Origin: Paenirhizobium daejeonense
GTDB taxonomy: Bacteria; Pseudomonadota; Alphaproteobacteria; Rhizobiales; Rhizobiaceae
Length of the DNA stretch: 64,000 nucleotides
Assembly: GCF_014280875.1 (NCBI RefSeq)
Contig: NZ_JACLAL010000006.1
Location: 310,001-374,000, forward strand
Direction: 5' to 3'
This document shows positions 27,495 through 36,793 of this stretch, piece by piece. Position 1 is the first letter of the stretch; each line of letters starts with the position of its first letter. The translations under genes and the position numbers were made by a program. Below the pieces are notes generated by a model. It did no database searches. It was given only the letters and a program-made list of their open reading frames with translations, and was not told where the DNA came from.

Positions 27495-30491
27495 ATGGGT
27501 AGGCAAGAAGCCAACGAGCAATTTCTGATCACGTCCTTCCTCGACGGATCGAATGCTGCCTATATCGAGCAGCTCTATGCGCGCTATGAGGATGACCCCT
27601 CCTCGGTTTCGGCCGAATGGCAGGCCTTCTTCAAGGCACTGGCCGATAACCCGGCCGACGTGAAAAAGGCTGCTGCGGGCGCCTCCTGGCAGCGCAAGAA
27701 CTGGCCGATCCCGGCACAGGGCGAGCTGGTGTCGGCCCTCGACGGCAACTGGGGCGTGATCGAAAAGGTCATCGAAACCAAGGTCAAGGCCAAGGCTGAA
27801 GCGACTGCTGCCGCAACCGGCAAGCCGGCCAGCGAGGCCGAGGTGCTGCAGGCGACCCGCGATTCCGTCCGGGCCATCATGATGATCCGCGCCTATCGCA
27901 TGCGCGGCCACCTGCACGCCAATCTCGATCCGCTCGGTCTGGCCGTCCCGGTTGAGGACTACAACGAGCTTTCGCCGGTCGCCTACGGCTTCAGCGAAGC
28001 CGATTTCGGCCGCAGGATCTTCATCGACAACGTCCTTGGTCTCGAATACGCGACCATCCCGGAGATGCTCGATATCCTGAAGCGGACCTATTGCTCGACC
28101 ATTGGCGTCGAGTTCATGCACATGTCCAATCCGGATGAAAAGTCCTGGATCCAGGAACGTATCGAAGGTCCGGACAAGGGCGTGGACTTCACACCGAACG
28201 GCAAGAAGGCCATCCTTTCCAAGCTGATCGAGGCCGAAGGCTTCGAACAGTTCATCGACGTCAAGTACAAGGGCACCAAGCGCTTCGGTCTCGACGGCGG
28301 CGAATCCCTGATCCCGGCGCTTGAGCAGATCATCAAGCGCGGTGGCCAGGAAGGACTCGAGGAGATCGTCTTCGGTATGGCCCACCGTGGTCGTCTGAAC
28401 GTTCTGACCAATGTCATGGCGAAGCCGCACCGCGCCGTGTTCCATGAGTTCAAGGGCGGTTCGTTCAAGCCTGACGAAGTCGAAGGTTCGGGCGATGTGA
28501 AGTACCACCTCGGCGCTTCCTCCGACCGCGAGTTCGACGGCAACAAGGTTCACCTGTCCTTGACCGCCAACCCGTCGCACCTGGAAATCGTCAACCCGGT
28601 CGTCATGGGCAAGGCCCGCGCCAAGCAGGACCAGCTCGCCAAGGTCTGGGACGGCGACATCATTCCGCTTCGTGAACGCGCCAAGGTGCTGCCACTGCTT
28701 CTGCACGGCGATGCGGCCTTTGCCGGACAGGGCGTCGTTGCCGAAATCCTCGGGCTTTCCGGTCTGCGCGGCCACCGCGTTGCCGGTACGATGCACTTCA
28801 TCATCAACAACCAGATCGGCTTCACCACCAATCCGGCATTCTCGCGTTCGTCGCCTTATCCGTCGGACGTCGCCAAGATGATCGAAGCGCCGATCTTCCA
28901 CGTCAATGGCGACGATCCGGAAGCGGTCGTCTATGCCGCCAAGATCGCGACCGAATACCGGATGAAGTTCCACAAGCCGGTCGTCATTGACATGTTCTGC
29001 TACCGCCGCTTCGGCCATAACGAAGGCGATGAGCCCGCGTTCACCCAGCCGAAGATGTACAAGGCGATCCGCGCCCACAAGACCGTGGTTCAGCTTTATG
29101 CTGACCGCCTGATCGCCGAGGGTCTGATCACCGAAGGCGAATTCGAGAAGATGAAGGCCGACTGGCGCGCCCACCTCGAACAGGAGTTCGAGGCCGGTCA
29201 GTCCTACAAGCCGAACAAGGCCGACTGGCTGGATGGCGTATGGTCGGGCCTTCGCGCTGCCGACAACGCCGACGAGCAGCGTCGCGGCAAGACCGCCGTG
29301 CCGATGAAGTCGCTGAAGGAAATCGGCCGTAAGCTGTCGACCATTCCGGAAGGCTTCAAGGCGCACCGCACGATCCAGCGTTTCATGGACAATCGCGCCC
29401 AGATGGTGGAGACCGGCGAGGGCCTAGACTGGGCCATGGGCGAGGCGCTTGCCTTCGGTTCGCTGGCCGTCGAGGGGCACAAGATCCGCCTGTCGGGCCA
29501 GGATTGCGAACGCGGCACCTTCTCGCAGCGCCATTCGGTTCTCTACGATCAGGAGACCGAAGAGCGCTACATCCCGCTCGCCAACCTCGCTGCGAACCAG
29601 GCTCGCTACGAAGTCATCAACTCGATGCTTTCGGAAGAGGCAGTGCTCGGTTTCGAATATGGCTATTCGCTGGCTCGTCCCAACGCACTGACCCTCTGGG
29701 AAGCCCAGTTCGGCGACTTCGCCAACGGTGCGCAGGTCGTCTTCGACCAGTTCATCTCGTCGGGCGAACGCAAGTGGCTGCGTATGTCCGGTCTCGTCTG
29801 CCTTCTGCCACACGGTTATGAAGGTCAGGGTCCGGAACACTCGTCCGCCCGTCTGGAGCGCTGGCTGCAGATGTGTGCCGAGGACAACATGCAGGTCGCC
29901 AACTGCACCACGCCGGCGAACTACTTCCACATCCTGCGCCGTCAGGTGAAGCGCGACTTCCGCAAGCCGCTCATCCTTATGACGCCGAAGTCCCTGCTCC
30001 GCCACAAGCGTGCTGTCTCCAGCCTGTCCGAAATGGCTGGCGAGAGCTCGTTCCACCGCCTGCTGTGGGATGATGCGGAGGTCATCAAGGACGGTCCGAT
30101 CAAGCTGCAGAAGGACAACAAAATCCGCCGCGTCGTCATGTGCACCGGCAAGGTCTACTACGATCTTCTGGAAGAGCGCGAAAAGCGTGGCATCGATGAC
30201 ATCTACCTGCTGCGCGTCGAACAGCTCTATCCGTTCCCGGCCAAGGCGCTGATCAACGAGCTCAGCCGTTTCCGCAATGCGGAGATGGTCTGGTGCCAGG
30301 AAGAGCCGAAGAACATGGGCGCATGGTCGTTCATCGATCCTTATCTCGAGTGGGTTCTGGCTCACATCGACGCCAAGTACCAGCGGGTTCGCTACACGGG
30401 CCGTCCGGCCGCGGCATCGCCCGCAACCGGCCTGATGTCGAAGCATCTCGCCCAGCTCGAGGCCTTCCTCGAGGATGCGCTGGGGGGCTGA
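27495..30491 (+). CDS. sucA: 2-oxoglutarate dehydrogenase E1 component
   Basis: A 998-residue thiamine diphosphate-dependent E1o with the family's length. HLGASSDRE, the HGDAAFAGQGVV substrate segment, VNGDDPEAVVY and RRFGHNEGDEP mark the ThDP and active-site region, and the C-terminal half has SAMLE-like RPNALTLWEAQFGDFANGAQ. It decarboxylates 2-oxoglutarate and passes the succinyl group to SucB. ATG 27495 begins the conserved sequence but has no good ribosome-binding site nearby; the nearest GGAG is about 17 bp upstream. Confidence 0.97.
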   Translation: MGRQEANEQFLITSFLDGSNAAYIEQLYARYEDDPSSVSAEWQAFFKALADNPADVKKAAAGASWQRKNWPIPAQGELVSALDGNWGVIEKVIETKVKAKAEATAAATGKPASEAEVLQATRDSVRAIMMIRAYRMRGHLHANLDPLGLAVPVEDYNELSPVAYGFSEADFGRRIFIDNVLGLEYATIPEMLDILKRTYCSTIGVEFMHMSNPDEKSWIQERIEGPDKGVDFTPNGKKAILSKLIEAEGFEQFIDVKYKGTKRFGLDGGESLIPALEQIIKRGGQEGLEEIVFGMAHRGRLNVLTNVMAKPHRAVFHEFKGGSFKPDEVEGSGDVKYHLGASSDREFDGNKVHLSLTANPSHLEIVNPVVMGKARAKQDQLAKVWDGDIIPLRERAKVLPLLLHGDAAFAGQGVVAEILGLSGLRGHRVAGTMHFIINNQIGFTTNPAFSRSSPYPSDVAKMIEAPIFHVNGDDPEAVVYAAKIATEYRMKFHKPVVIDMFCYRRFGHNEGDEPAFTQPKMYKAIRAHKTVVQLYADRLIAEGLITEGEFEKMKADWRAHLEQEFEAGQSYKPNKADWLDGVWSGLRAADNADEQRRGKTAVPMKSLKEIGRKLSTIPEGFKAHRTIQRFMDNRAQMVETGEGLDWAMGEALAFGSLAVEGHKIRLSGQDCERGTFSQRHSVLYDQETEERYIPLANLAANQARYEVINSMLSEEAVLGFEYGYSLARPNALTLWEAQFGDFANGAQVVFDQFISSGERKWLRMSGLVCLLPHGYEGQGPEHSSARLERWLQMCAEDNMQVANCTTPANYFHILRRQVKRDFRKPLILMTPKSLLRHKRAVSSLSEMAGESSFHRLLWDDAEVIKDGPIKLQKDNKIRRVVMCTGKVYYDLLEEREKRGIDDIYLLRVEQLYPFPAKALINELSRFRNAEMVWCQEEPKNMGAWSFIDPYLEWVLAHIDAKYQRVRYTGRPAAASPATGLMSKHLAQLEAFLEDALGG

Positions 30492-30554
30492 TAGCCTCCC
30501 GGTCGCAACGACCCCAATCGACAGAAACGTTCTCTGATCAACGGAATTGACATC

Positions 30555-31781
30555 ATGGCCACAGAAATCCGCGTTCCCACCCTGGGTGAATCCGTCAGCG
30601 AAGCGACGGTCGGCACCTGGTTCAAGAAGGTTGGCGACACCGTCAAGGCCGACGAGCCGCTCGTCGAACTCGAGACCGACAAGGTGACCGTCGAAGTACC
30701 TGCCCCGGCTTCCGGCGTGCTGACCGAGATCGTTGCCGCCAATGGCGAAACCGTCGGCCTCGGCGCGCTGCTCGGCCAGATCGCCGAAGGCGCTGCTGCT
30801 GCCGCTTCGGCACCTGCAGCCACTCCGGCCGCCGCTCCGGCTCCGGCTGCTGCACCGGCAGTTGCTGCCGCTGCTCCGGCCGCCTCGGCGATGCCGGCTG
30901 CTCCGGCAGCCGCCAAGATGCTTGCTGAAAACAACCTCTCGGCCGATCAGGTCGATGGTTCCGGCAAGCGTGGCCAGGTTCTGAAGGGCGACGTGATCGC
31001 TGCTATCGCCAAGGGTGCTACGGCTGCCGCCGCTCCGGCTCCGGCTGCCGCTCCCCGTCCGGCATCGAGCGCCGATGACGCCGTTCGCGAAGAACGCGTC
31101 AAGATGACCCGTCTGCGCCAGACGATCGCGAAGCGTCTGAAGGACGCGCAGAATACTGCCGCCATGCTGACCACCTACAACGAGGTGGACATGTCGGCCG
31201 TGATGGACCTGCGCAATCGCTACAAGGACATCTTCGAGAAGAAGCATGGCGTGAAGCTCGGCTTCATGGGCTTCTTCACCAAGGCCGTCACTCACGCGCT
31301 GAAGGAAATTCCCTCGATCAACGCCGAGATCGACGGCAACGACATCATCTACAAGAACTTCTGCCATGTCGGCATGGCGGTCGGCACGGACAAGGGCCTT
31401 GTCGTTCCGGTCATCCGCGATGCCGACGCGTTGTCGATTGCCGGCGTCGAGAAAGAACTCGGCCGTCTCGCCAAGGCCGCCCGCGATGGCGCGCTGTCGA
31501 TGGCCGACATGCAGGGCGGCACCTTCACCATCACCAATGGAGGTGTCTACGGTTCGCTGATGTCCTCGCCGATCCTGAACGCACCGCAGTCGGGCATTCT
31601 CGGCATGCACAAGATCCAGGAGCGTCCGGTCGCCATCGGCGGTCAGGTCGTCATCCGTCCGATGATGTATCTGGCTCTTTCCTACGATCACCGCATCGTC
31701 GACGGCAAGGAAGCCGTGACCTTCCTCGTCCGCGTCAAGGAAAGCCTGGAAGATCCGGAACGTCTGGTTCTCGATCTCTGA
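30555..31781 (+). CDS. sucB: Dihydrolipoyl succinyltransferase (E2 of 2-oxoglutarate dehydrogenase)
   Basis: A 408-residue E2o with a lipoyl domain at 1-77 (lipoyl-lysine K43 in ETDKVTVEV), an Ala/Pro-rich linker (about 78-118), an E1/E3-binding domain (about 119-155), a second flexible linker and a C-terminal acyltransferase core ending with [14 protein letters not shown], which contains the catalytic His. It transfers succinyl to CoA. It follows sucA by 63 bp. Confidence 0.97.
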   Translation: MATEIRVPTLGESVSEATVGTWFKKVGDTVKADEPLVELETDKVTVEVPAPASGVLTEIVAANGETVGLGALLGQIAEGAAAAASAPAATPAAAPAPAAAPAVAAAAPAASAMPAAPAAAKMLAENNLSADQVDGSGKRGQVLKGDVIAAIAKGATAAAAPAPAAAPRPASSADDAVREERVKMTRLRQTIAKRLKDAQNTAAMLTTYNEVDMSAVMDLRNRYKDIFEKKHGVKLGFMGFFTKAVTHALKEIPSINAEIDGNDIIYKNFCHVGMAVGTDKGLVVPVIRDADALSIAGVEKELGRLAKAARDGALSMADMQGGTFTITNGGVYGSLMSSPILNAPQSGILGMHKIQERPVAIGGQVVIRPMMYLALSYDHRIVDGKEAVTFLVRVKESLEDPERLVLDL

Positions 31782-31791
31782 TCATTCTGGC

Positions 31792-31862
31792 GGGAGACCG
31801 GCTTTCGGTCTCTCGCTGATCCTGTTTTCCGGTGAACGCATCCGCATGAGCGGCATCACCGG
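31792..31862 (+). other. Two hairpins between sucB and the LysE gene
   Basis: The first hairpin is GAGACCG (31794-31800) and CGGTCTC (31806-31812) with a 5-nt loop, extendable to 9 bp. The second is CCGGTGA (31829-31835) and TCACCGG (31856-31862) with an inner CCGC/GCGG stem. The first is 10 bp after the sucB stop and may be a weak terminator; neither has a long T-run. Confidence 0.45.
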
Positions 31863-31874
31863 CTTGGAGGCATC

Positions 31875-32510
31875 ATGCACGCCTATCTTCTGGAACTCGC
31901 TTCGCTGATGGCGGTATTTTCCTTCGCCATCGTTTCCCCCGGCGCGGATACGGCAATGGTCATGCGCCAGGCGATGGTGCACGGGCGGCGTGAGGCAATC
32001 CTCACGAGTTTCGGCATCGGCACATCACTGATGTTCCATGTCACCTACACCATTCTCGGCCTCGGACTGATCATCTCGAAGTCACTTCTCCTGTTCAGCA
32101 TCATCAAATGGGCGGGTGCCGCCTATCTTATCTATATGGGCGTGATGGCGCTGCGCGCCGGAAAGACCGATCTCGATTCGGTTGCCGATGGTGCCGAGCC
32201 TGCCCGGCAGAGTGCTTTGCGGGCCTTCGGCCTCGGTTTTCTCGCCAATGCGCTGAACCCGAAGCCGGTTCTCTTCTTCCTGTCGATCTTTTCGGCTCTG
32301 GTCGCCGCATCCACGCCCGGCACGGTGAAGTTCGGATATGGTCTGGTCATGGCGACATGCCTCATTGCATGGTTCGTCGGTGTGTCGTTCTTCATGACGA
32401 CGCCGCGCATGCGTTCAGCCTTCTCCCGGGCCAGCAAGTGGATCAACCGTGCTTCCGGCATGGTGTTCATCGCTTTCGGCCTGAAGCTTGCGGCGACGAA
32501 GGCGAGCTAA
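31875..32510 (+). CDS. LysE/RhtB family exporter
   Basis: A 211-residue inner-membrane protein with six hydrophobic segments. The N-terminal FSFAIVSPGADTAMVMRQAMVHGRREAI is the RhtB/LysE signature and GFLANALNPKPVLFFLSIF is the second conserved block. The family exports amino acids or related compounds by proton antiport; the substrate is not predictable. GGAGG lies four bases before ATG 31875. It sits between sucB and lpd. Confidence 0.9.
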   Translation: MHAYLLELASLMAVFSFAIVSPGADTAMVMRQAMVHGRREAILTSFGIGTSLMFHVTYTILGLGLIISKSLLLFSIIKWAGAAYLIYMGVMALRAGKTDLDSVADGAEPARQSALRAFGLGFLANALNPKPVLFFLSIFSALVAASTPGTVKFGYGLVMATCLIAWFVGVSFFMTTPRMRSAFSRASKWINRASGMVFIAFGLKLAATKAS

Positions 32511-32511
32511 G

Positions 32512-33009
32512 ATGAAGCGGTCGCTCGTCGCGTCGCTTTCGCTTGCCGTTCTGGGGCTTTTTGCCCCGGCAGTGGCGGATGACTGCCGTATCGAGCGTGC
32601 CGTCTATGCCGAGGGTGAGACGGGCCTTGAGTTGCGTTTCAGACCGGGGAGCGGTGAAAACACGCCGGTCTCCCACAAGTTCGAGGTTCGGTCGGAAAAG
32701 GCCGGCCTCAAGCTTGACGGGCATGTGATGTATGATGGGGAAATCGCCCGGCCGGTGGGCATGGCGATGAACAACTGCCCGGAGGGCGATGTGACAGGCG
32801 CGGATCTCGCTGCCTGCACCGTCTGGCAGGGTATCGTCTATGCCGTGGATGGGCAGGGCAATGTCGACCTGCTGCCGCCGGAGGGTGCGGAAGCCCCGAA
32901 GACGCTGCTTCTTCCCGGGTTCGGAGCGGCTTTCAAGATGTCTGCCGTCGGCGACAAGGTCGAGGCCATGCCGTGGGACGGATTTTCATTCAAGGAATGC
33001 GCGCCGTAA
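32512..33009 (+). CDS. Small secreted hypothetical protein
   Basis: A 165-residue protein with a signal peptide (MKRSLVASLSLAVLGLFA, cleavage near residue 22 before DDC). The mature part has four cysteines (DDCRIE, NNCPEG, AACTVW and KECAP at the C-terminus), consistent with two disulfides in the periplasm. I recognise no family. It begins 1 bp after the LysE stop, so it is co-translated, and precedes lpd. Confidence 0.75.
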   Translation: MKRSLVASLSLAVLGLFAPAVADDCRIERAVYAEGETGLELRFRPGSGENTPVSHKFEVRSEKAGLKLDGHVMYDGEIARPVGMAMNNCPEGDVTGADLAACTVWQGIVYAVDGQGNVDLLPPEGAEAPKTLLLPGFGAAFKMSAVGDKVEAMPWDGFSFKECAP

Positions 33010-33056
33010 GCGGATAACGGAACGGCGGCAAAGGAACACACAGAGGAACGACGAAA

Positions 33057-34463
33057 ATGGCTTATGATGTAGTGGTGATCGGTAGCGGCCCCGGCGGTTA
33101 CGTTTGTGCAGTCAAGGCAGCCCAGCTCGGCCTGAAGGTCGCCGTCGTCGAAAAGCGCGCGACCTATGGTGGCACTTGCCTCAATGTCGGCTGCATTCCG
33201 TCCAAGGCCCTGCTGCACGCATCCGAAATGTTCAACCATGTCGCCCATGGCATGGACGCCCTCGGCGTCGAGGTTGCCGCTCCGAAGTTGAACCTCGGCA
33301 AGATGATGGCCCACAAGGACAGCGTCGTGAAGGCCAACGTCGAAGGCGTTTCCTTCCTGTTCAAGAAGAACAAGATCGACGGTTTCCAGGGCACCGGCAA
33401 AATCGTTTCGGCCGGCAAGGTTTCCATCACCAATGACAAGGGCGAGGAACAGGTTCTCGAGACGAAGAATATCGTCATCGCCACCGGCTCCGACGTTGCC
33501 GGTATTCCGGGCGTTGCCGTCGAGATCGACGAGAAGGTGATCGTATCCTCCACCGGCGGTATCGCGCTCGACAAGGTTCCGGGCAAGCTGGTTGTCGTCG
33601 GCGGTGGCGTCATCGGCCTCGAGCTCGGCTCGGTCTGGTCGCGTCTCGGCGCCAAGGTCACCGTCGTCGAATATCTCGACAACATCCTCGGCGGCATGGA
33701 CGGCGAAGTTTCCAAGCAGTTCCAGCGCATGCTCGCCAAGCAGGGCATCGAATTCAACCTCGGCGCCAAGGTCACCGGTGTCGAAAAGTCCGGCAAGGGC
33801 GCCAAGGTCACCTTCGAGCCGGTCAAGGGCGGTGAGGCGCAGGTTCTGGAAGCCGACGTCGTGCTCGTTGCCACTGGCCGCAAGCCCTACACGGCAGGTC
33901 TCGGTCTCGAAGCTGCAGGCGTGGTGCTTGACAACCGCGGACGCGTCGAGATCGACGGTCACTTCTGCACCAATGTCGCCGGCATCTACGCTATCGGCGA
34001 CGTCGTGCGCGGCCCGATGCTCGCTCACAAGGCCGAAGACGAAGGCGTGGCACTCGCCGAGATCCTTGCCGGCCAGCATGGCCATGTGAACTATGACGTC
34101 ATCCCGGGTGTCGTCTACACCCAGCCGGAAGTGGCTTCCGTCGGCAAGACCGAGGAGGAACTCAAGGCTGCAGGTGTCGCCTACAAGGTTGGCAAGTTCC
34201 CGTTCACCGCGAACGGCCGCGCTCGCGCCATGCTGGCGACCGATGGTTTCGTCAAGATCCTCTCGGACAAGGAAACCGATCGCGTTCTCGGCGGTCACAT
34301 CGTCGGGTTCGGTGCCGGCGAGATGATCCATGAGATCGCAGTGCTGATGGAATTCGGTGGCTCAGCCGAAGACCTCGGCCGCACCTGCCATGCGCATCCG
34401 ACAATGTCGGAAGCGGTCAAGGAAGCAGCGCTCGCCGCTTTCTTCAAGCCAATCCATATGTAA
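33057..34463 (+). CDS. lpd: Dihydrolipoyl dehydrogenase (E3)
   Basis: A 468-residue flavoprotein. The FAD loop is GSGPGGYV (9-16), the redox disulfide is C41/C46 in [13 protein letters not shown], a second dinucleotide loop [10 protein letters not shown] is near residue 182, and the C-terminal [14 protein letters not shown] carries the His-Glu pair. It reoxidises lipoyl groups of 2-oxoglutarate dehydrogenase and possibly other complexes. It closes the mdh-suc block and is followed by a strong terminator. Confidence 0.97.
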   Translation: MAYDVVVIGSGPGGYVCAVKAAQLGLKVAVVEKRATYGGTCLNVGCIPSKALLHASEMFNHVAHGMDALGVEVAAPKLNLGKMMAHKDSVVKANVEGVSFLFKKNKIDGFQGTGKIVSAGKVSITNDKGEEQVLETKNIVIATGSDVAGIPGVAVEIDEKVIVSSTGGIALDKVPGKLVVVGGGVIGLELGSVWSRLGAKVTVVEYLDNILGGMDGEVSKQFQRMLAKQGIEFNLGAKVTGVEKSGKGAKVTFEPVKGGEAQVLEADVVLVATGRKPYTAGLGLEAAGVVLDNRGRVEIDGHFCTNVAGIYAIGDVVRGPMLAHKAEDEGVALAEILAGQHGHVNYDVIPGVVYTQPEVASVGKTEEELKAAGVAYKVGKFPFTANGRARAMLATDGFVKILSDKETDRVLGGHIVGFGAGEMIHEIAVLMEFGGSAEDLGRTCHAHPTMSEAVKEAALAAFFKPIHM

Positions 34464-34521
34464 GAGAACTTTCCGGGTAACAGGACAAATCCGGTAAAGT
34501 ATTATATTTTTGTAAGAATCG

Positions 34522-34556
34522 AAGCCGCGACTTGTTATTCAGGTCGCGGCTTTTAT
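34522..34556 (+). terminator. Rho-independent terminator after lpd
   Basis: AAGCCGCGAC (34522-34531) and GTCGCGGCTT (34543-34552) form a perfect 10-bp stem with an 11-nt loop, running into TTTTA. It lies 58 bp after the lpd stop. Confidence 0.88.
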
Positions 34557-34601
34557 CATGGCGCGTAGTATTTTTCCGTGTTTTGACAAAAGGCAAGCGC
34601 C

Positions 34602-35102
34602 ATGACTACGAACCCTGTGCTGGGATATTCTCTTCCGCAAAAGCTCATCCATTGGCTGATGGCCGCTTTGATCTTTTTCAACCTTCTCTTCACGGATGGC
34701 ATGGAGCATTGGAATCGGCTGGTGAGTCGCGGCGAAGCAGTCACGCCCGATGATATCGCGTCGGCCAACGTGCACGCCTATGTCGGCATCGCTGTCCTCT
34801 GTCTTGCGGTGATCCGTCTCATTCTGCGGCTTACGCATGGCGCGCCGGATGCGCCGGCTGAGGAGCCTCCGATCCTTCGTCTTGCTTCCAAGGCGGCGCA
34901 CGGTACGTTCTATCTACTGTTCTTCCTCCTGCCTATTAGCGGTGCTGCGGCCTATTACTTCGGTGTGGAGGCTGTCGGTTCGCTGCATGGCGGCCCGCTC
35001 AAGCTGCTGATGTGGCTGTTGATCGTGGTGCACATTGCCGCAGTGCTCGTGCATCAGTTTTATTGGAAAACGTCAGTTGCCCAGCGTATGACCAAAGGCT
35101 GA
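34602..35102 (+). CDS. Cytochrome b561 family protein
   Basis: A 166-residue membrane protein with four hydrophobic helices. Histidines in QKLIHWLMAALIF, SANVHAYVG, KAAHGTFYLLFFLLP and LIVVHIAAVLVHQF are placed as the heme b ligands of bacterial cytochrome b561 (YodB/CybB type). It probably moves electrons between quinol and a periplasmic acceptor such as superoxide. AAGG precedes ATG 34602. It is preceded by the lpd terminator, so it has its own promoter. Confidence 0.9.
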   Translation: MTTNPVLGYSLPQKLIHWLMAALIFFNLLFTDGMEHWNRLVSRGEAVTPDDIASANVHAYVGIAVLCLAVIRLILRLTHGAPDAPAEEPPILRLASKAAHGTFYLLFFLLPISGAAAYYFGVEAVGSLHGGPLKLLMWLLIVVHIAAVLVHQFYWKTSVAQRMTKG

Positions 35103-35146
35103 AACAACGGCCGGTCCGGCCGTATCAGCTCGAGGAAATGGTTATC

Positions 35147-35620
35147 GTGAGTATCGCGCCGGAGCCCGTCAGCCTGCCGCATCCGGCATTACCTGCGGCC
35201 GATTGGGCGGACCGCCATGTTTTCTCTGGCGCGGGCCCACAGGGCACGGCACTGGAGGTTAGCAAGCGGATGCTTGGCCGGCCTCCCGGCTGGATCCGGG
35301 GACTGATGGCCCTGCGCAATCGCATCGTCTCGCTGTTCGGGTTGAAGGCGGCAGATCTCGGGGTTGCCGAGACCACTTCGGTCGCCGGTTTTCCGGTCGT
35401 CTCCGAGCGGGAGGGCCAGGTCGTGCTCGGCTTCAACGACAGCCATCTCGATTTCCGGATCGTGGTCGATGTTGAGGCAAAGGGTGCGGATAACAGCAAG
35501 GTTGCTGTGACGACGCTTGTGAAGCGCCACAATGCCTTCGGGCGGCTCTATATCGCCGTGGTCACGCCGTTTCACAGGGTGATCGTCAGGTCGACGCTTG
35601 GGCAGCTTGCTCGGGATTGA
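35147..35620 (+). CDS. DUF2867 family protein
   Basis: A 157-residue protein resembling DUF2867: LPAADWADRHVF near the start, RPPGWIRGLMALRNRIVSLFGLK in the middle and NDSHLDFRIVVDVEAK with the C-terminal GRLYIAVVTPFHRVIVRSTL. Function is unknown. GTG 35147 is chosen because GAGGA lies about ten bases upstream; ATG 35138 is possible but too close to that site. It follows the cytochrome gene by 44 bp. Confidence 0.75.
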   Translation: MSIAPEPVSLPHPALPAADWADRHVFSGAGPQGTALEVSKRMLGRPPGWIRGLMALRNRIVSLFGLKAADLGVAETTSVAGFPVVSEREGQVVLGFNDSHLDFRIVVDVEAKGADNSKVAVTTLVKRHNAFGRLYIAVVTPFHRVIVRSTLGQLARD

Positions 35621-35625
35621 GTGAA

Positions 35626-36720
35626 TCAGCCGCCAGCGGGCGTCAGCGTGAAGCCCTGCTTCTTCAAAAGTTCGACGAGGCCTTCTTCGCCCGGCAGGTG
35701 AAGGGCGCCGACTGCGACGAAGGCGCCGCCCTTGGCAAGCACGGGGGCTGCGCGCTCCGCCATGACGTGGTTGCGATCGGTCACGATGCGCTGTTCAAAG
35801 TCCGCGTAGCTGCTCTTTTCTTTCCCAGTCTGCGCGGGTGAAACGATCTGGAGCATGGGCATGGTCATGCCGATATCGCCGGACAGATAGAGAGTCGTCA
35901 TGGTCTCGATGACATCGTTCATCCTGTCGCCAAGCTCCAGCGTTTCGATCAGGGCCTGAAGGTGGAATTCCGTCGGAAGATCTGCCATGGCCTGCAACTG
36001 TTCGGCCAGTGTCTCCAGCCCGACGATGTTCTTGCCGGCCTTCACCGCGTCTTCCGCAATGTGCTTGTCGAGGAAGGAGGCGCCCTTCGCCTTGCGCGCC
36101 ATCTCGCAGGCGGGCAGGGCAACGAAGCTTGAGATGATCCAGGGCTGCATCCGCTGGACGGCGGCAAGCGCCAGTCCGCGTTCCTTCAACCCTTTCTCAA
36201 GACGCATGGCCTGTTCCGGGCTCAGCTTGTCGCGGATCGTCTTGCCGTCGGTGAACATGGTGAGTTCCGGATGCATGAGCATCGCGGCGGCGGCCTTCTT
36301 CTCGTCGAGGATTTCGTCCGATTCAATGACGATGGTCGCGGCCTCGGCGGCGGCTTTCCGCGCCGGTTCCGGCATCGTCAGTACACGCGGATCGGTAACA
36401 TGCATGGTGCCGAGAAGCCAGGACGGTGCAAGCCCCGGTTTCTCGATCTTCCAGAAAATGCCCTTGCCGTTCGGGATCGCGTCCGCTTCGGCACGAAGCT
36501 TGGCATAGGTCGCCGGCTCGTCCTTTGCCAGGGCAGCCAAGAGATCATTGCCACTGCAGGTTCCGCTTTCCTCCGCATGCGCCGGCTTCAATGTCATCAG
36601 TACCAGCGCAAAGGCTGCGAGCAGCGCGATATGGAAGGCCGCGGCAAGCCAGAGCACGGCGTCTCCCAGCGCAAGGAGCGACAATCGGTTGCGGATGCGG
36701 TCGATGGAATGCGCGATCAT
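35626..36720 (-). CDS. TraB/GumN family protein
   Basis: A 364-residue protein with an N-terminal membrane segment (about 24-50, possibly an uncleaved signal anchor) and a TraB/GumN domain. The hallmark LLGTMHVTDPR (GxxH) is near residue 103, and the second motif GALHLPGEEGLVELLKKQGF is at the C-terminus. The fold is related to metal-dependent proteases (Tiki/TraB); its substrate here is unknown. It is convergent with the DUF2867 gene and downstream of xerC. Confidence 0.87.
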   Translation of the reverse strand: MIAHSIDRIRNRLSLLALGDAVLWLAAAFHIALLAAFALVLMTLKPAHAEESGTCSGNDLLAALAKDEPATYAKLRAEADAIPNGKGIFWKIEKPGLAPSWLLGTMHVTDPRVLTMPEPARKAAAEAATIVIESDEILDEKKAAAAMLMHPELTMFTDGKTIRDKLSPEQAMRLEKGLKERGLALAAVQRMQPWIISSFVALPACEMARKAKGASFLDKHIAEDAVKAGKNIVGLETLAEQLQAMADLPTEFHLQALIETLELGDRMNDVIETMTTLYLSGDIGMTMPMLQIVSPAQTGKEKSSYADFEQRIVTDRNHVMAERAAPVLAKGGAFVAVGALHLPGEEGLVELLKKQGFTLTPAGG

Positions 36721-36793
36721 GATCTGTCCGTTAGTGTCGGGTCGCCGGAAGGCGGGGACTTGCCTGTTCTAGTGCCGGCACCCTCCATTTCCC

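Noticed and set aside
27456..31691. Long minus-strand frames over sucA and sucB
   Set aside because: They are antisense to firmly identified E1 and E2 genes and have compositionally biased, non-protein-like translations.
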